This document shows positions 1 to 10,770 of a stretch of DNA of 64,000 bases, piece by piece. Source of the DNA: Humulus lupulus (taxonomy: Eukaryota > Streptophyta > Magnoliopsida > Rosales > Cannabaceae). The notes under the pieces were generated by a model, which saw only the letters and a program-made list of their open reading frames with translations, had not been told where the DNA came from and did no database searches. The first letter of the stretch is position 1; every line of letters starts with the position of its first letter. Location: the NCBI RefSeq assembly GCF_963169125.1, contig NC_084794.1, positions 89,325,018 to 89,389,017 on the forward strand, read 5' to 3'. The position numbers and the translations under genes were made by a program.

Positions 1-504
1 AGTAAATAAGACACAGTATTTTAAAGTGGTTCGGCCCCAAGATCTGGTAATGACCTACGTCCACTTAGACTGATATTGATCTAAGAATCAAAGGAGTGAT
101 CAAAGAACAAGGGTTCAATGAGTTTCACTTACCTCTGAAGAACAATACAATATTGCTAGGAGAATTACTATAGTCTCTAATGATTCAAAAGCCAAAAGTC
201 CTTTCCTTGAGCTATCTTTTGCTATTTATAGGCTCAAGGGGGATTACAAAAGATTGTTACAGATATTCTCTCCTGAATAATCGGGTATCCAGGAGATTGT
301 GTGAGATAAATTCGGGATTCACAAAGATCTTCCCATAAATGTTGCTTCGTATGCGGAACTATCGACCAGACTGGTCGCAAGTAAGACTGGGCCGCACTGC
401 TTCTAATGTGTCTTCTGGTCGATACTCTAGCAGAACGTTTCTAGGTGTCAGCCACGTGTCCTGGGATCACTTGCCACGTCATCAATGCTAATTTTTGGAT
501 AACA
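1..504 (-). mobile_element. LTR of a Tat-type Ty3/gypsy element (partial, cut by window edge)
   Basis: Read on the minus strand the block starts TGTTATCC at 504, a form also seen (as CGTTATCC) at the start of the Retand LTR at 59234. Both copies also share a GGTTCGG...GGTAATGACCTACGTCC stretch (about 30-75 here, 58581-58615 there). A minus-strand TATAAATA box lies at 223-230. I infer an LTR of the same family, with the rest to the left of the window. No polypurine tract is seen at 505 onwards, where an expanded CAA microsatellite sits instead, so whether this is a 5' or 3' LTR is open. Confidence 0.6.
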
Positions 505-508
505 ACAG

Positions 509-539
<31 letters not shown>

Positions 540-553
540 AATAATAATAATAA
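501..553. repeat. (CAA)n/(AAT)n microsatellite
   Basis: About twelve CAA units followed by AAT units. It abuts the LTR start at 504 and produces spurious poly-Asn and poly-Val reading frames. Confidence 0.95.
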
Positions 554-570
554 GGAAAAAACACCATGGG

Positions 571-3290
571 TCACAGCCTATGTTTTGATCCTCCTGGATT
601 GGCAGCTCCAACATCCACCAATCCATCTTGTTCCATGGCCTTTGCAGCCTCCTGAGCCTCAAGCCTGGCTTCTTTTTCTTCCAAAGGAGCTTGCCACCTA
701 TTGACATACTTGATCTCCTTGATAGACAGGAAACTGGTGTCGAGGTCGGGATTTGTGGCCCAGATGCAATACATCACCATGTTGACGGCGTTATCCTTTT
801 TGGTCTTGAATTCCTCAAGAAGATGAGCTTTCTCGATGAGCTCGTAAGTTGTTTTCTTGTCCTCCTTAAGCTTTGCATTTAGTTCTTAGACCTTCTTAAG
901 CTCCATGTCTTTAGCTTCCAGCTCTTGTCGCGCCTTCTTAAGGTCATCTTCAGCCTTGATCTGTGCCTCCTTGGCACTTTGAGCATGCACCTTGCTCAGT
1001 GCGACCTCGCGATTCAGGACGTAGTTATGCTAGATGAAGGCTAGGAAGGCCTACAATAAAAAACATATATTAAGAGTAAAGAAACAAAGAGTTGGTGTTT
1101 AACATTGAGTTTATCAATTTTCAAGAAAAAACTTACCAAAGAAAGAAACTCTCTGCTCTTGTCAAAAAGGGTGTTAGCATTCTCGGAGCCTGTTAAGAAC
1201 TCCCATTGAGGAGCCCCAAGATTTCTGAAGCATTGGCCCATGTGGGTCAAAGCATCTAAACCTAGTTGAACTCCGTGAGCGCCAGCAGTATTGTCGACCA
1301 TAAACTCGAGAATGTAGGTCGCGACAGTGAGTTTGTGATCTTGGATGGGAGAGTGGGAAGAGCGAGTTTTCTTCGCTTGGGTTGAGGGAGGAAGATCAAT
1401 AACCTCCAGGTGCATTGGAGGAATAGTGACTAGGCCCGAATCAGCCTGCTTCGAGGCCGACGGGGTTGCCTCGGTCGTTTTGGAAACTTTGGAAGAACGG
1501 TCTCTCTTCGAGGACACCCGATTGCGCTTGGACCCCCGGGACACAGTGGGCTGGTTGAGGATGTTGTCAATGTCTGAATCCATCTTTCCTAAAAAAAAAA
1601 AAAAGAGGGAAAACAAACATTAGTGTTTGATCATGCTTAGGAAAAGATATTGAAACTTTTAAGTAATAAAAAAACATAACTGGAAGATCCCCCCTGGTTT
1701 GAGCTCAGGGACCAGGAAATCCTTCTATCTTCAGATGACTTTAAGGGGGTTCCCTCTCGATAAGTAGGGGACATCCTCGATAAATCCCTATAGTCTTTAG
1801 TCCCGTACTGGACTACTATCCCTTCCCAAACTTCGTTTATGCTATACATGGTTTGGTATTTTCCTAAAAAAAAAATTCGTACCTATGCACCTTAAGATCT
1901 ACCCCCGACCAGGTCACAAAATTGTTCTTAGGATCATTAAAAAGGACTAAGATGTTGGGATCTTGTTTTAGAAGGGTTGAAGACCACATAGATAGGTCTA
2001 ACACAATTTTACCTCCATCAGACGAGCTCAATGAGCCCCTGTCTTGTGCTTTGGTCCCCGAGCATGAAGGTTCAACTAGGTGAGGAATAGAGGCTCGAGA
2101 ATGTGAGCTCAAGTGCCTCCTTTTAGAGGGAAGTCTGGCTGTTAGTATAAGGACGTCTTCCCATATTGCGAACTTGCGAATCCCAACATCATATGTAGAC
2201 TCGCCTTCGCTGAGGAGACCGCATTGTCAGAGCTTGTCCTCGTGAAGGAGATAGTTGAGGGACCGCTGACCATACAAAAGCTTCATAATTTCTTCCCCCG
2301 TGGTCTTTCATGGCCTTAGTGGGTTCTGGGCGGTTGTAATTGGCTGCACAGTTAACTTGGGTGAGCATTTGGAGCTCGAAATGAAAAAATCGAGGAGAAA
2401 GCTATGGAAGAATACTTACAGATCTATTGAAACGAGTAGAATCTAGATGGATCGAGACTGTCTGTCTAGAAGAAAATGATCTTGAAATTCGGAGGATGGT
2501 TAGGTATGTCCTCAAACAACCTCCTCTCCTTTGGATAACTCGACAAATAATAGAATCCATCCCCACAGTGAGCTCGGGAAGGGTTTCCTTTTAGGCAAAA
2601 GAGATATAGAATTTTGCCGAGGGTCCATTCCATTTTTTTCGTGGTATAGCGACCTCAATGCTGCTAAGACCCTATACGAGTTGGAATGGAGTTGAAACGG
2701 GGCAATACTGACATAGTCGGTAAAATTCCTGATTTTTTTCTCCAGGTTGTCTTAACCCGAAGCAAAGCAACTCCTTTCGTTGGAGCTGGTGGGCCGACAT
2801 ACCAACTTGTCAGACAACTTTAGTCCATGACAAGAAAGAATGTCTGAAATCTATCTTGTGGATGTGATGGAACTTTGATAATGTTCGACCTCAAAGAAAG
2901 AGCTTTCCAAGGCCGGGGTGGAAGGGACTTTGGAGGCAAGTTGTTTGGTTAGTTGATTTGATGTACTTTCCATGAATTCGAAGGAGAGTTTTCTTGAGGG
3001 AAATGCTACTGTGCCTTGCACTTGGGGTCTAATGGGATTGGTCGGACCTCAGAATCTGGGTCAAGATACACAACAAATCGTACTCTCATTCTTTTCCCTT
3101 CTTCAACCTCGTTAATCTAACATCGGAAGTGGGCTCGTATGTCTTCCCACTTGAGGGGCCCTTCGTGCTCCTGAATCAACCGTTGGTTTTGATTGAATGG
3201 AGATTCAACTCGAGGAGAAGGTGGGTGGTAAGGGAGTGCAAGCTAGGGCCCCCACCGATTCTCTGAATACTGCATCATCTAACAAGAAAG
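571..3290 (-). pseudogene. T1: decayed transposon-borne gene (gypsy-type 'transposase' domain plus coiled coil)
   Basis: Spliced minus-strand gene of the kind found in plant LTR elements (family resembling PF04195). The N-terminal domain is around 2870-2480, with a recognisable FQLHSNSYRVLAALRSLYHE stretch. Further exon-like blocks follow at 2112-1889, 1852-1683 and 1586-1137 (starting MDSDIDNIL; donor GTAAGT at its end). The last exon, about 1053-571, is a charged coiled coil (KAEDDLKKARQELEAKDMEL) ending in a YCIWATNPDLDTSFL motif. At least two in-frame stops interrupt the last exon and the first domain needs frame changes, so it is dead. Function is unknown; the family occurs as an extra gene in Tat-lineage elements. 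Exon limits are approximate. Confidence 0.6.
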
Positions 3291-3847
3291 AAAAGGGTGA
3301 GGGCCCATTGGTTAGAAAAAACATAAAAAAAATCTTGATAAATCGATTTTGCAAGTTTGAGATAACGAGATAGAATAAATCGAGCCCGAAGACTAGGAAT
3401 AGCGAGACTGCTCAAATGCCATGATCGAGCTGTTATAAACTCGGGGCACCGAGAGTAGCTTCATACGAGAGTGGGATGGTTACTTCCAGAGAAATGAACA
3501 GTTACCCAAAAAGGAGATGTCATCAAGATATGTGCATTAAAACCCTAGTTCAAAACCATATTCCTTGCACTACACGAAACCTATAACCTATTACCCCATA
3601 ACCTAAAGAAGATGCTATTTTTGCCAATTTTTTATCAATTTTTTTGCCTAAACAGATCTTTATTCACAAAAAATGCTCATTCATACAAATCAAAAACTCC
3701 CTTTTATAAGAAGATTTCAAGAACATAACAGGAGTCAGAAGAGTTTTCTCTTGCATGAAAACTAAGGGAAAAAAATGAGTGATATACAGAAAAATCAGGG
3801 TTTAAGAGCTTACACAAAGTTTATCCTTGGAATGTAGAGATTGTAGA
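3291..3847. other. Region upstream of T1, no clear gene
   Basis: AT-rich sequence between the first T1 coding block and the Copia-1 LTR. It may hold the 5' part of T1 or its promoter; I see no convincing frame. Confidence 0.4.
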
Positions 3848-5692
3848 TGTTGGTTTTTGATCATGTGATTGACAATGTAGTGGAAGCATAGGATAATATT
3901 TCAATGCAATAATAATAATTATTAAAGCATAAGAACGAATCACTCTAGGAACCATAACTAGAATGAGATCTTTTTCATGCGCATGAATCTGAATAAAATA
4001 GAAACTTACTAAATACCTTTTATAGATGTAGAACACGTGTAGATCAAATTATTTCTTAGCCTCCTAACCCATCATCTTCCATACTATGGCTCGCTGAAAG
4101 AGAAGGAGACAAGTGGAAATCTATGCTATTTGGTAGGATACTCAAGAACACACTTTTGAATCTCAACACATGAGAGAGTCTTCTTCTCACAAAGTAGAGA
4201 GAACAAAGTTCTCTATTTTTCTCTTTAGGAAAAATATAACGTGAAAATGCATCTGATGACTCTCCTTAGTTTTTCTTGATGTTATATTCTATTAATATAA
4301 CAATAGAAATAAGACCTAGCCCTAATCACATTGGGCCTATGCGTGGGCCACAGTCTATTTGGACTAAGGTTGGCACCAACTATAGGCTTTGGGCCCTGTG
4401 ATATTTTGTCTCTATAAAATGTTATTTGTTGGACCTTTATCATATTATTTTATGTAGTATACAATTATACCACAAAATTAAATATGATTAAATTAGTTTT
4501 CAATAAAAATTATTAATATAATTTTATTTGCCATTAAATGTTATTTCATAAATAATATTTTAAATATTATTTCACAAATAATATTAATTTGTGAGATTAA
4601 AAATAATACTTTATTATTTTTAATTATTTCCTTTTAATACCAAAATCCTACCTCTGTGTTATTGAGCTAGTACTGGGACAGTATGGACCCTTAGTTCTAA
4701 GCTCCAATAATTTAATTAATTTCACTAACTCTTAGTTCTATTAATTATTTTATTAACTATGAATTATTCCACTAGAAATTCACAGTTGAACTCTCAAAAC
4801 TACAGTCTTATATTATTAGAAGCTATAACTATAAAGTTGTCCATTGATTTAGTCATTGCATGAGTTATGACCCTCTGCTAGTTATTCATAATTAAAGCTA
4901 TGTCTTAATGTTCGTTAACCTCTCTAATTATGTATTTATCAATTAGTTCCAGTGATCCTATAATGAACATTATTATATAAATTTAATTATAGAATGAAAT
5001 TTCTATTCTCTAATAGAAATTGAGCGCTCTATGTTCAAGTCCCGAATCAACACTAAAAGGAACAACTAATCTGCTTTCATTTAAGTAAGGAGAAAATTCC
5101 ATATCTGTGAAATATGTTTCGAGCCACTTGTAGTTCTATAACTCCAAGATATCGGGAATTCGGTCGTAGGAATATTGAACCTTACCTAATAAGTCAAAAG
5201 TCATAAAAGCACAAATAAGAGTTCATTACTCACTTCAAGATTGAGGTCAAGTCTCAAACGACCATCGATTGATGAATGTTGAACTTCTATATTTTAACGG
5301 AGATTATCAAAAGTTATTTCTTTCATTGTATCCCAGACTAATACAAACTATATTGTATACTGCACCTCTATCTCTTTGTGTCTCTACACTTAATAGTTTG
5401 GATAAATTGTTCTATCTTAAACAGAAGATAGACCGTACTTATAATCTTGATTAAATAAAGCTCTCACTCTATTTAGCGATTACGGACAATTTTATATTAT
5501 TATCTTGAATTAGATCCTCTTGTATATATATCAATATATATATACTTAATTCAAGTTCACATCAATAATATTGGATCTTCATGCCAAGTGGCATGTATAA
5601 TTAAATACAAATATGAGTGCAAAATATTAACTTTATTTAATTAACGGTAATTGTTCATACAGAAATACGCTTTAAGGGCACAAATCCCAACA
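3848..5692 (-). mobile_element. 3' LTR of Copia-1
   Basis: On the minus strand it starts TGTTGGGATTTGTGCCC at 5692, immediately after a polypurine tract. I place its end at the ...ACCAACA terminus at 3848, giving about 1.85 kb, nearly the length of the Copia-3 LTR (1.85 kb without its insert). The end is inferred from the CA terminus and no target-site duplication was found, so it may move. The interior is AT-rich and without genes. Confidence 0.65.
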
Positions 5693-5707
5693 ATCTCCCA
5701 CTTGCCC
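5693..5707 (-). promoter_or_regulatory. Polypurine tract of Copia-1
   Basis: Minus-strand GGGCAAGTGGGAGAT directly upstream of the LTR start. This is the usual plus-strand primer position for a plant copia element. Confidence 0.75.
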
Positions 5708-5832
5708 TAAAGCAGATGAGACATGTCGCATAATCGTAAATCTAATAAATGACTATCAAAACTTGTAGCAGGCAGCGTCTTCATAAAGGGATCAGCATGG
5801 TTGTTTGCTGATTCAATCTTATGAACGATTAC

Positions 5833-7795
5833 TATAGAGTCCAAGAACTTTACTTAGCTAGTTAGATAGTAGTAGTAATAGTAATATCTAGTAGTAGTTA
5901 TAGTATGTTTATTACTGTGGATTTTGGTCCAAGCCAGGACTTAGTTGGACACTCGTAGCAACACTTGTAGATTTTATAAGTTTAACCTATAGTTTAAGAA
6001 TATTAATTATAACATAAGGTTTGATTAATATAGCTGATTATGAAGATGATAATTATTATACTATAAGGTTTAGATAGACCCAATAAGAGAGTGACACTTG
6101 TTGTGTGTATGTTTATTGAGAAATTAAGTATTTTTTAGGAATAGTTTATTAAGAGTAATATTTGAAAATCCCAGAGTTTGCCAGTAGCTTTGAAATTGTT
6201 ATAGGACTCAGTCAAAGCTGTTTACTCAATTCAAATTAGGCTGAAAAAGTGCAATTACATGTATAATATTTCAGCGTATGCCGATATATCGCAGCTCTAG
6301 GGGGCGATATATTGCCACTCGGGGAATACGAAAAACACGTAACTTCAAACGACCACTTCGACAAGCCTCGAGAATATCAGCCCAGGCGATATATCGCCTA
6401 GCATGGGTGATATATCGGCTCTAGGGCATAATTTTTGAATAATTTTGAAACCAAGCTCATTTTATTCCATAACCTCTTGATAAGTCCAGAATCTTTTTGA
6501 CCGAGTCTTAAGCCTCTGCTGAATGAATATTCATATGATTTTCAATTAAATAGTAATTATTTTATTCAAGCTAAAAGAAGATCTTTTCATTCTTGAACTC
6601 TATAAATAGGACCTAGTACCAGCCATTTCTTCATTCTTCAAGCTGAGTTCAGAGCCTTCAAGCTGCTAGGTTTACTTTAGAGTGTTAAATACTTGGGTTG
6701 GGGTTATAAGCTTTATCATTCTAAGCTTATTAAACACTTGGAAAGTAAGGATAATAGTGTGTATTCCGATATCGAGGTGTAGTTCGGTCATAGAGCATTC
6801 AAGGTATTCCTATTTCTAGTTCCTTTCTGTATTGTTTCATTAGTTTTTATAGTTTTTCTCTACTCAATTCCTAACTCGCTGTTTTCCATTCATGGTTAGG
6901 CAATTAAGTTCTTTGGACTTGAGGTTTCATTTTGGTAAGTTCTTCTTCTCGGTGGTTTAGATTTATTTCCTTTTTCATCTTCTTCTTTTAGAATACTCAC
7001 CTCTCTATTAAGGGTTTTTAGGAGTGTTCCAAATCCCGTCCTTGTTATCATATCCCGATATTTGGTAAGGAAAATAGGATAGTATTATATGCTTATATGA
7101 TTATGCTATAGTATGTTTTTTATATGGTATGATTATGCTATAGTATGTTTTTATATGTTATATGTTTTGGGGCTTATAGTTGCTTAAATAGCAAACCCCA
7201 ACACTTTTATGTTTTTGGGGCTTATAGTTGCTTAGCTAGCAAACCTCATTGTAGTATGAGGCTTATAGTTGCTTAGTTAGCAAACCCCAATAGTTACCAT
7301 GTACATGGGTTAGAATTATGATATATGTTTATAGTTATACGTTATATGTTTATAGCTTATGATTATGTTTATGTGTATGTTGCATTTCTTTTAGTAGATT
7401 TTCCTTGTTGGGCATTAGGCTCATTCCTTTGTTTTATATGTGCAGGAAAATAGTATGGCGGCAGGAAGATTCTTGGCAGCTTGGGATTGTGTATTGAGGG
7501 AGAATGGAATCGGTGGACTGCGCGAACGATTTGAGGATGAAGTTGTTTGAGTCTTTTAATTATGATTTCTATGTATTTTCCGCACTTTGTTTTGTAACAA
7601 ATTTTAAGATTTAATTTATGTTTTATTTTATTTTCAAACAACGGGATCCCATGTCATGTTCTGAATTTTATGTTAACCTTTGTTTTACAGTTTTAATAAA
7701 GTTATGACTATTTCATATGTATGTTTTCTTAAGATTAGTATCGATGTATAGTAGTTATTAATGGTCCAAAGTCTAGGATTAGTTGGGTCATTACA
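5833..7795 (+). mobile_element. Solo LTR of a Ty3/gypsy element in Copia-1 RNase H
   Basis: A 1963-bp block flanked by perfect 5-bp duplications ATTAC (5828-5832 and 7796-7800). It ends ...GGGTCATTACA. It starts TATAGAGTCC, where the sister copy at 24266 has TGTAGAGTCC, so the terminal TG is mutated to TA. Removing it rejoins the Copia-1 RNase H frame. It contains three tandem copies of a 'GGCTTATAGTTGCTTA..TAGCAAACC' unit (7169-7290) between a GTAAGG (7065) and a TGTGCAG (7441-7445). Assigned to the Tekay-like chromovirus group by its shared LTR anatomy; that part is inference. Confidence 0.88.
6277..6425. repeat. Cluster of GCGATATATCGC-type palindromes
   Basis: Four variants of the core GATATAT(C/T)G lie within about 150 bp of the solo LTR, including a perfect 16-bp palindrome AGGCGATATATCGCCT at 6384-6399. 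The block is absent from the sister LTR at 24266-26255. Confidence 0.8.
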
Positions 7796-8595
7796 ATTAC
7801 ATCCCCTCCGTGTACTATCTCTCTTATGAGATGGTACTTACGCTCTATATGCTTGACTCTCTTATGACTTCTTTGTTCTTTTGAGTTGGCAACCGCTCCA
7901 TTGTTGCCACAGTAGAGTATGATTGGTTTATCCATTTTTGGAACAATTTCCAGATCACCCAAAAATTTCCTAAGTCATACAACCTCCTTAGGTGCCTCGA
8001 TTACAGCAACATATTATGCTTTCATGGTGGAGTCAGCAATGCAAGCTTGCTTTATACTCCTCCATATAATTGCTCCACCCCAAGTGTGAAAACAGATCCA
8101 GACGTAGATTTCTGGGAATCTTTGTTGGATTGGAAGTCAGAATCTGTATATATCCGATTGGAATCAAATTCTTTCCTGAATATACTAGCATATAGTCTCT
8201 CATTCTCCTAAGATACTTGAGAATGTGTTTGACTGTTGTCCAATGATCGAATTCTGGATGGTACCTACTAACTATACCCATATCATAGCAAATTTCAGGT
8301 TTGGTACATAACATTGCATACATTAAGCTTCCTATTGCGGAGGCATAGGGTATCCATCTCATTTCCTCTTCCTCTTGGGGTGTCTTAGGACATTGGTTCT
8401 TGGAGAGGTGAACATCATGACAAGAAGGGAGGTTTCCCTTCTTGGAGTTTTGCATCACATACTTCACAAGTATTTTATCTATATAAGATGCTTGAGACAG
8501 TGCCAACAACTTCTTCTTCCAGTCACGAATTAATCGTATCCTAAGAACGTAGCTTGCCTCTCCTAAATCTTTCATTTGGAATTGGTTGTCTAACA

Positions 8596-8624
8596 GCTTT
8601 AAGGGCACAAATCCCAACAATCTC
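8596..8624 (-). repeat. 29-bp duplicate of the Copia-1 polypurine tract/LTR boundary
   Basis: Identical over 29 bp to 5669-5697, which spans the end of the polypurine tract and the first bases of the Copia-1 LTR. Here it is fused directly to mid-RT coding sequence on one side and to the Copia-2 LTR flank on the other, which marks a deletion or repair junction. Confidence 0.85.
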
Positions 8625-8634
8625 TGATATTAAT

Positions 8635-8713
8635 TGTTTGTATTAAAATAACAAATCAAAGATACGCAACGGGGAATGGACCCTTTTTAATAATTATTAA
8701 TACCAACTAAGAT

Positions 8714-8749
<36 letters not shown>

Positions 8750-10642
8750 TATATATTAAATCACATACAATCAGATTAGAGATTGAATTTTATAGCCTAT
8801 TAAGTGTCCTCGAATATTTTTGTATATAATCAACGATCTTCCTATCCAAGTTCTTCAGACTCACACCTTGATCTTTCAGACCAATCCTCAAACACACAAG
8901 GACGTGTGTGGGCACGTAGGATTCAAAAGGTTGGTTGATGACTCTCTAGATGTACTCTACACATGAGATCTAGAAAGGTTTGATAGAGAGGAGAGGAATT
9001 GAATAGTTTTCAGGTTCAGGAAAACTATCACTTTTGTTTCTGAGAGAAAGTCTGTGTTGTTAACCATAACCTTCTTTTTATGTCTATAAAGATAATTAAC
9101 TTATTTAATTAATCTTTATTTTATTAAAATAAAACTGATCAGTTATAACCTTATTTAATTATTTAATTTAAATCATATTTTAAAAGAATAATTAAATAAA
9201 AAAATTATTTGAAATTCAAAATTCAAATCCCAGAGATAGAAAATATCCATGTATGGCGCCACATTAAGGTTTTCCCTAATTTTTTCATTTGTTTATTTAA
9301 TTAATATTTAAGACAATACATTTATCCCAAAATAAATATTAGTTAATTTAAAATAACTTTATCTTAAAATATCATTTTTAAATAAATAAATAAATATCTT
9401 ATTCTAAATAAGATATTTATTAATCTTTCTTTATCTAGTAATCCAAACAAGATTAATATTTATTTTAACCTATATTTTTTCAAAAGAAAAACTATATAAT
9501 TAAATAACTAATTAATTCATAATTAATCAATTATCTATAACTATCACATAATTATTTCATTGCCCTGAAAAATTAATTCATTTGCAATTAAGTCCTTCTC
9601 TCTACAAATCTATCTTTTGACATCCTTACCCTTGACAATGTAGGACAGAGGTGATCTGGGGACCATGGACCTATATTACGAAGCTCTAGTAAACCATATT
9701 ATTAATTAAACTCTTTAATCCAACAATCTTATTTATTAATTCTATGATTACTCCACTATAAATTTGGAATTACACTCTAAGTATTTATAGAATTATATTC
9801 ACATACTTTTCCCTTGTAGTCCATTGATATAATCAATAAATGTAGTTATGTCCTCCATTTATTGGTTCATTAATTAGAGCTGGTCAAGATTACCGTTTTA
9901 CCCTTCTAATTACCTCTTGATCCTTAAGTACCATTAATTCACTAGTGAATAATTAATCTATGATCAAATTATATAATTGAGCTCAATAACTATTCAGTTC
10001 CAGAATTAACCCTTAAGGGAACCAATATTCGATCCGTTAGGAAAATATGGATTCCATTATTGTAATTCATGTTCTCAGCCATTCATTATATTGAATCTCC
10101 AAAATAAAAGTCATTAGCCTTATTATACTAAGAAACCTTAATGAGTGAATAAAAAGATCTAATAAACAAAACACAATATTTCATGAATACTCAAGATTTA
10201 GATTGATCTAGAAATGATCATCTATTATGATAAGAATCACATATTTATGTCAAATGACAAGTTTATAAAGATAATTAATTCTTATCAGTCCTGTCATATA
10301 TAATCTCTATTATATACAACAAATTTACTAAGATGTCTATCCACATCAGTAATCTGAATCTAGATCACTTGCATCCTGTATGCTTAGTATACCGCATTAG
10401 TAACCATTCATTAAAGATTCCTTACTTTAATACATTACTGACTATTTTATTTATTATATATGATCTTAATTCTCTCGTACTAATACAAGATCATATTCTC
10501 ATGAATGAATAAGGGATTTTCTTGATATTATCATATAATTAATGCAAACAATAATTATAATATTCAAATATATAATAAAATTGTTCTTTTTTACTTAATT
10601 CAATAAAATGTCTTTACATGCTTTAGGGCATTCATCCTAACA
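8635..10642 (-). mobile_element. 3' LTR of Copia-2
   Basis: On the minus strand it starts TGTTAGGATGAATGCCC at 10642, right after a polypurine tract, and ends near 8635 at ...TACAAACA; about 2.0 kb. The end carries the CCGTTGCGTAT motif also seen near the end of the Copia-3 LTR. Oddly, the next bases outward (8621-8634) resemble a copia primer-binding site, as if this LTR also served as the 5' LTR of a neighbour. Confidence 0.75.
8714..8747. repeat. (AC)n microsatellite
   Basis: About 17 uninterrupted AC units inside the Copia-2 LTR. Confidence 0.97.
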
Positions 10643-10658
10643 ATCTCCCACTTTCCCT
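10643..10658 (-). promoter_or_regulatory. Polypurine tract of Copia-2
   Basis: Minus-strand AGGGAAAGTGGGAGAT abutting the LTR start. Confidence 0.75.
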
Positions 10659-10770
10659 AAAAGCAAGTGAGGCACCTCTCTTAATTCCATGTTGCATACA
10701 TGACCCATAAACGAATTTACAAGAAGTGTCTTGGTAAATTGATCATCCATGTTCTATTTTGACGGTATCT

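Larger units (their letters stand above)
5698..8595 (-). pseudogene. Copia-1 reverse transcriptase/RNase H remnant, split by a solo LTR
   Basis: The C-terminal part of a Ty1/copia polyprotein runs from 8595 down, with FQMKDLGEASYVL (end of RT), LSQASYIDKIL, SAIGSLMYAMLCTKPEICY and HILKYLRRMRDYMLVY, then RNase H ILYCGNNGAVANS and KHIERKYHLIREIV near 7850-7950. It resumes after the solo LTR at 5827-5698 (HADPFMKTLPATSF) and ends before the polypurine tract. Gag, protease, integrase and most of RT are gone. The catalytic region of RNase H is degraded and frameshifts are present. Its closest relative here is Copia-2. Confidence 0.8.

Noticed and set aside
495..707. Poly-Asn frame (plus) and poly-Val frame (minus)
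   Set aside because: Products of the CAA/AAT microsatellite.
5269..5454. Small plus-strand frame in the Copia-1 LTR
   Set aside because: Short, AT-rich, inside an LTR, no start context or homology visible.
7100..7300. CRISPR-like spaced repeats
   Set aside because: Only three diverged units inside a plant LTR with no cas genes; a minisatellite.
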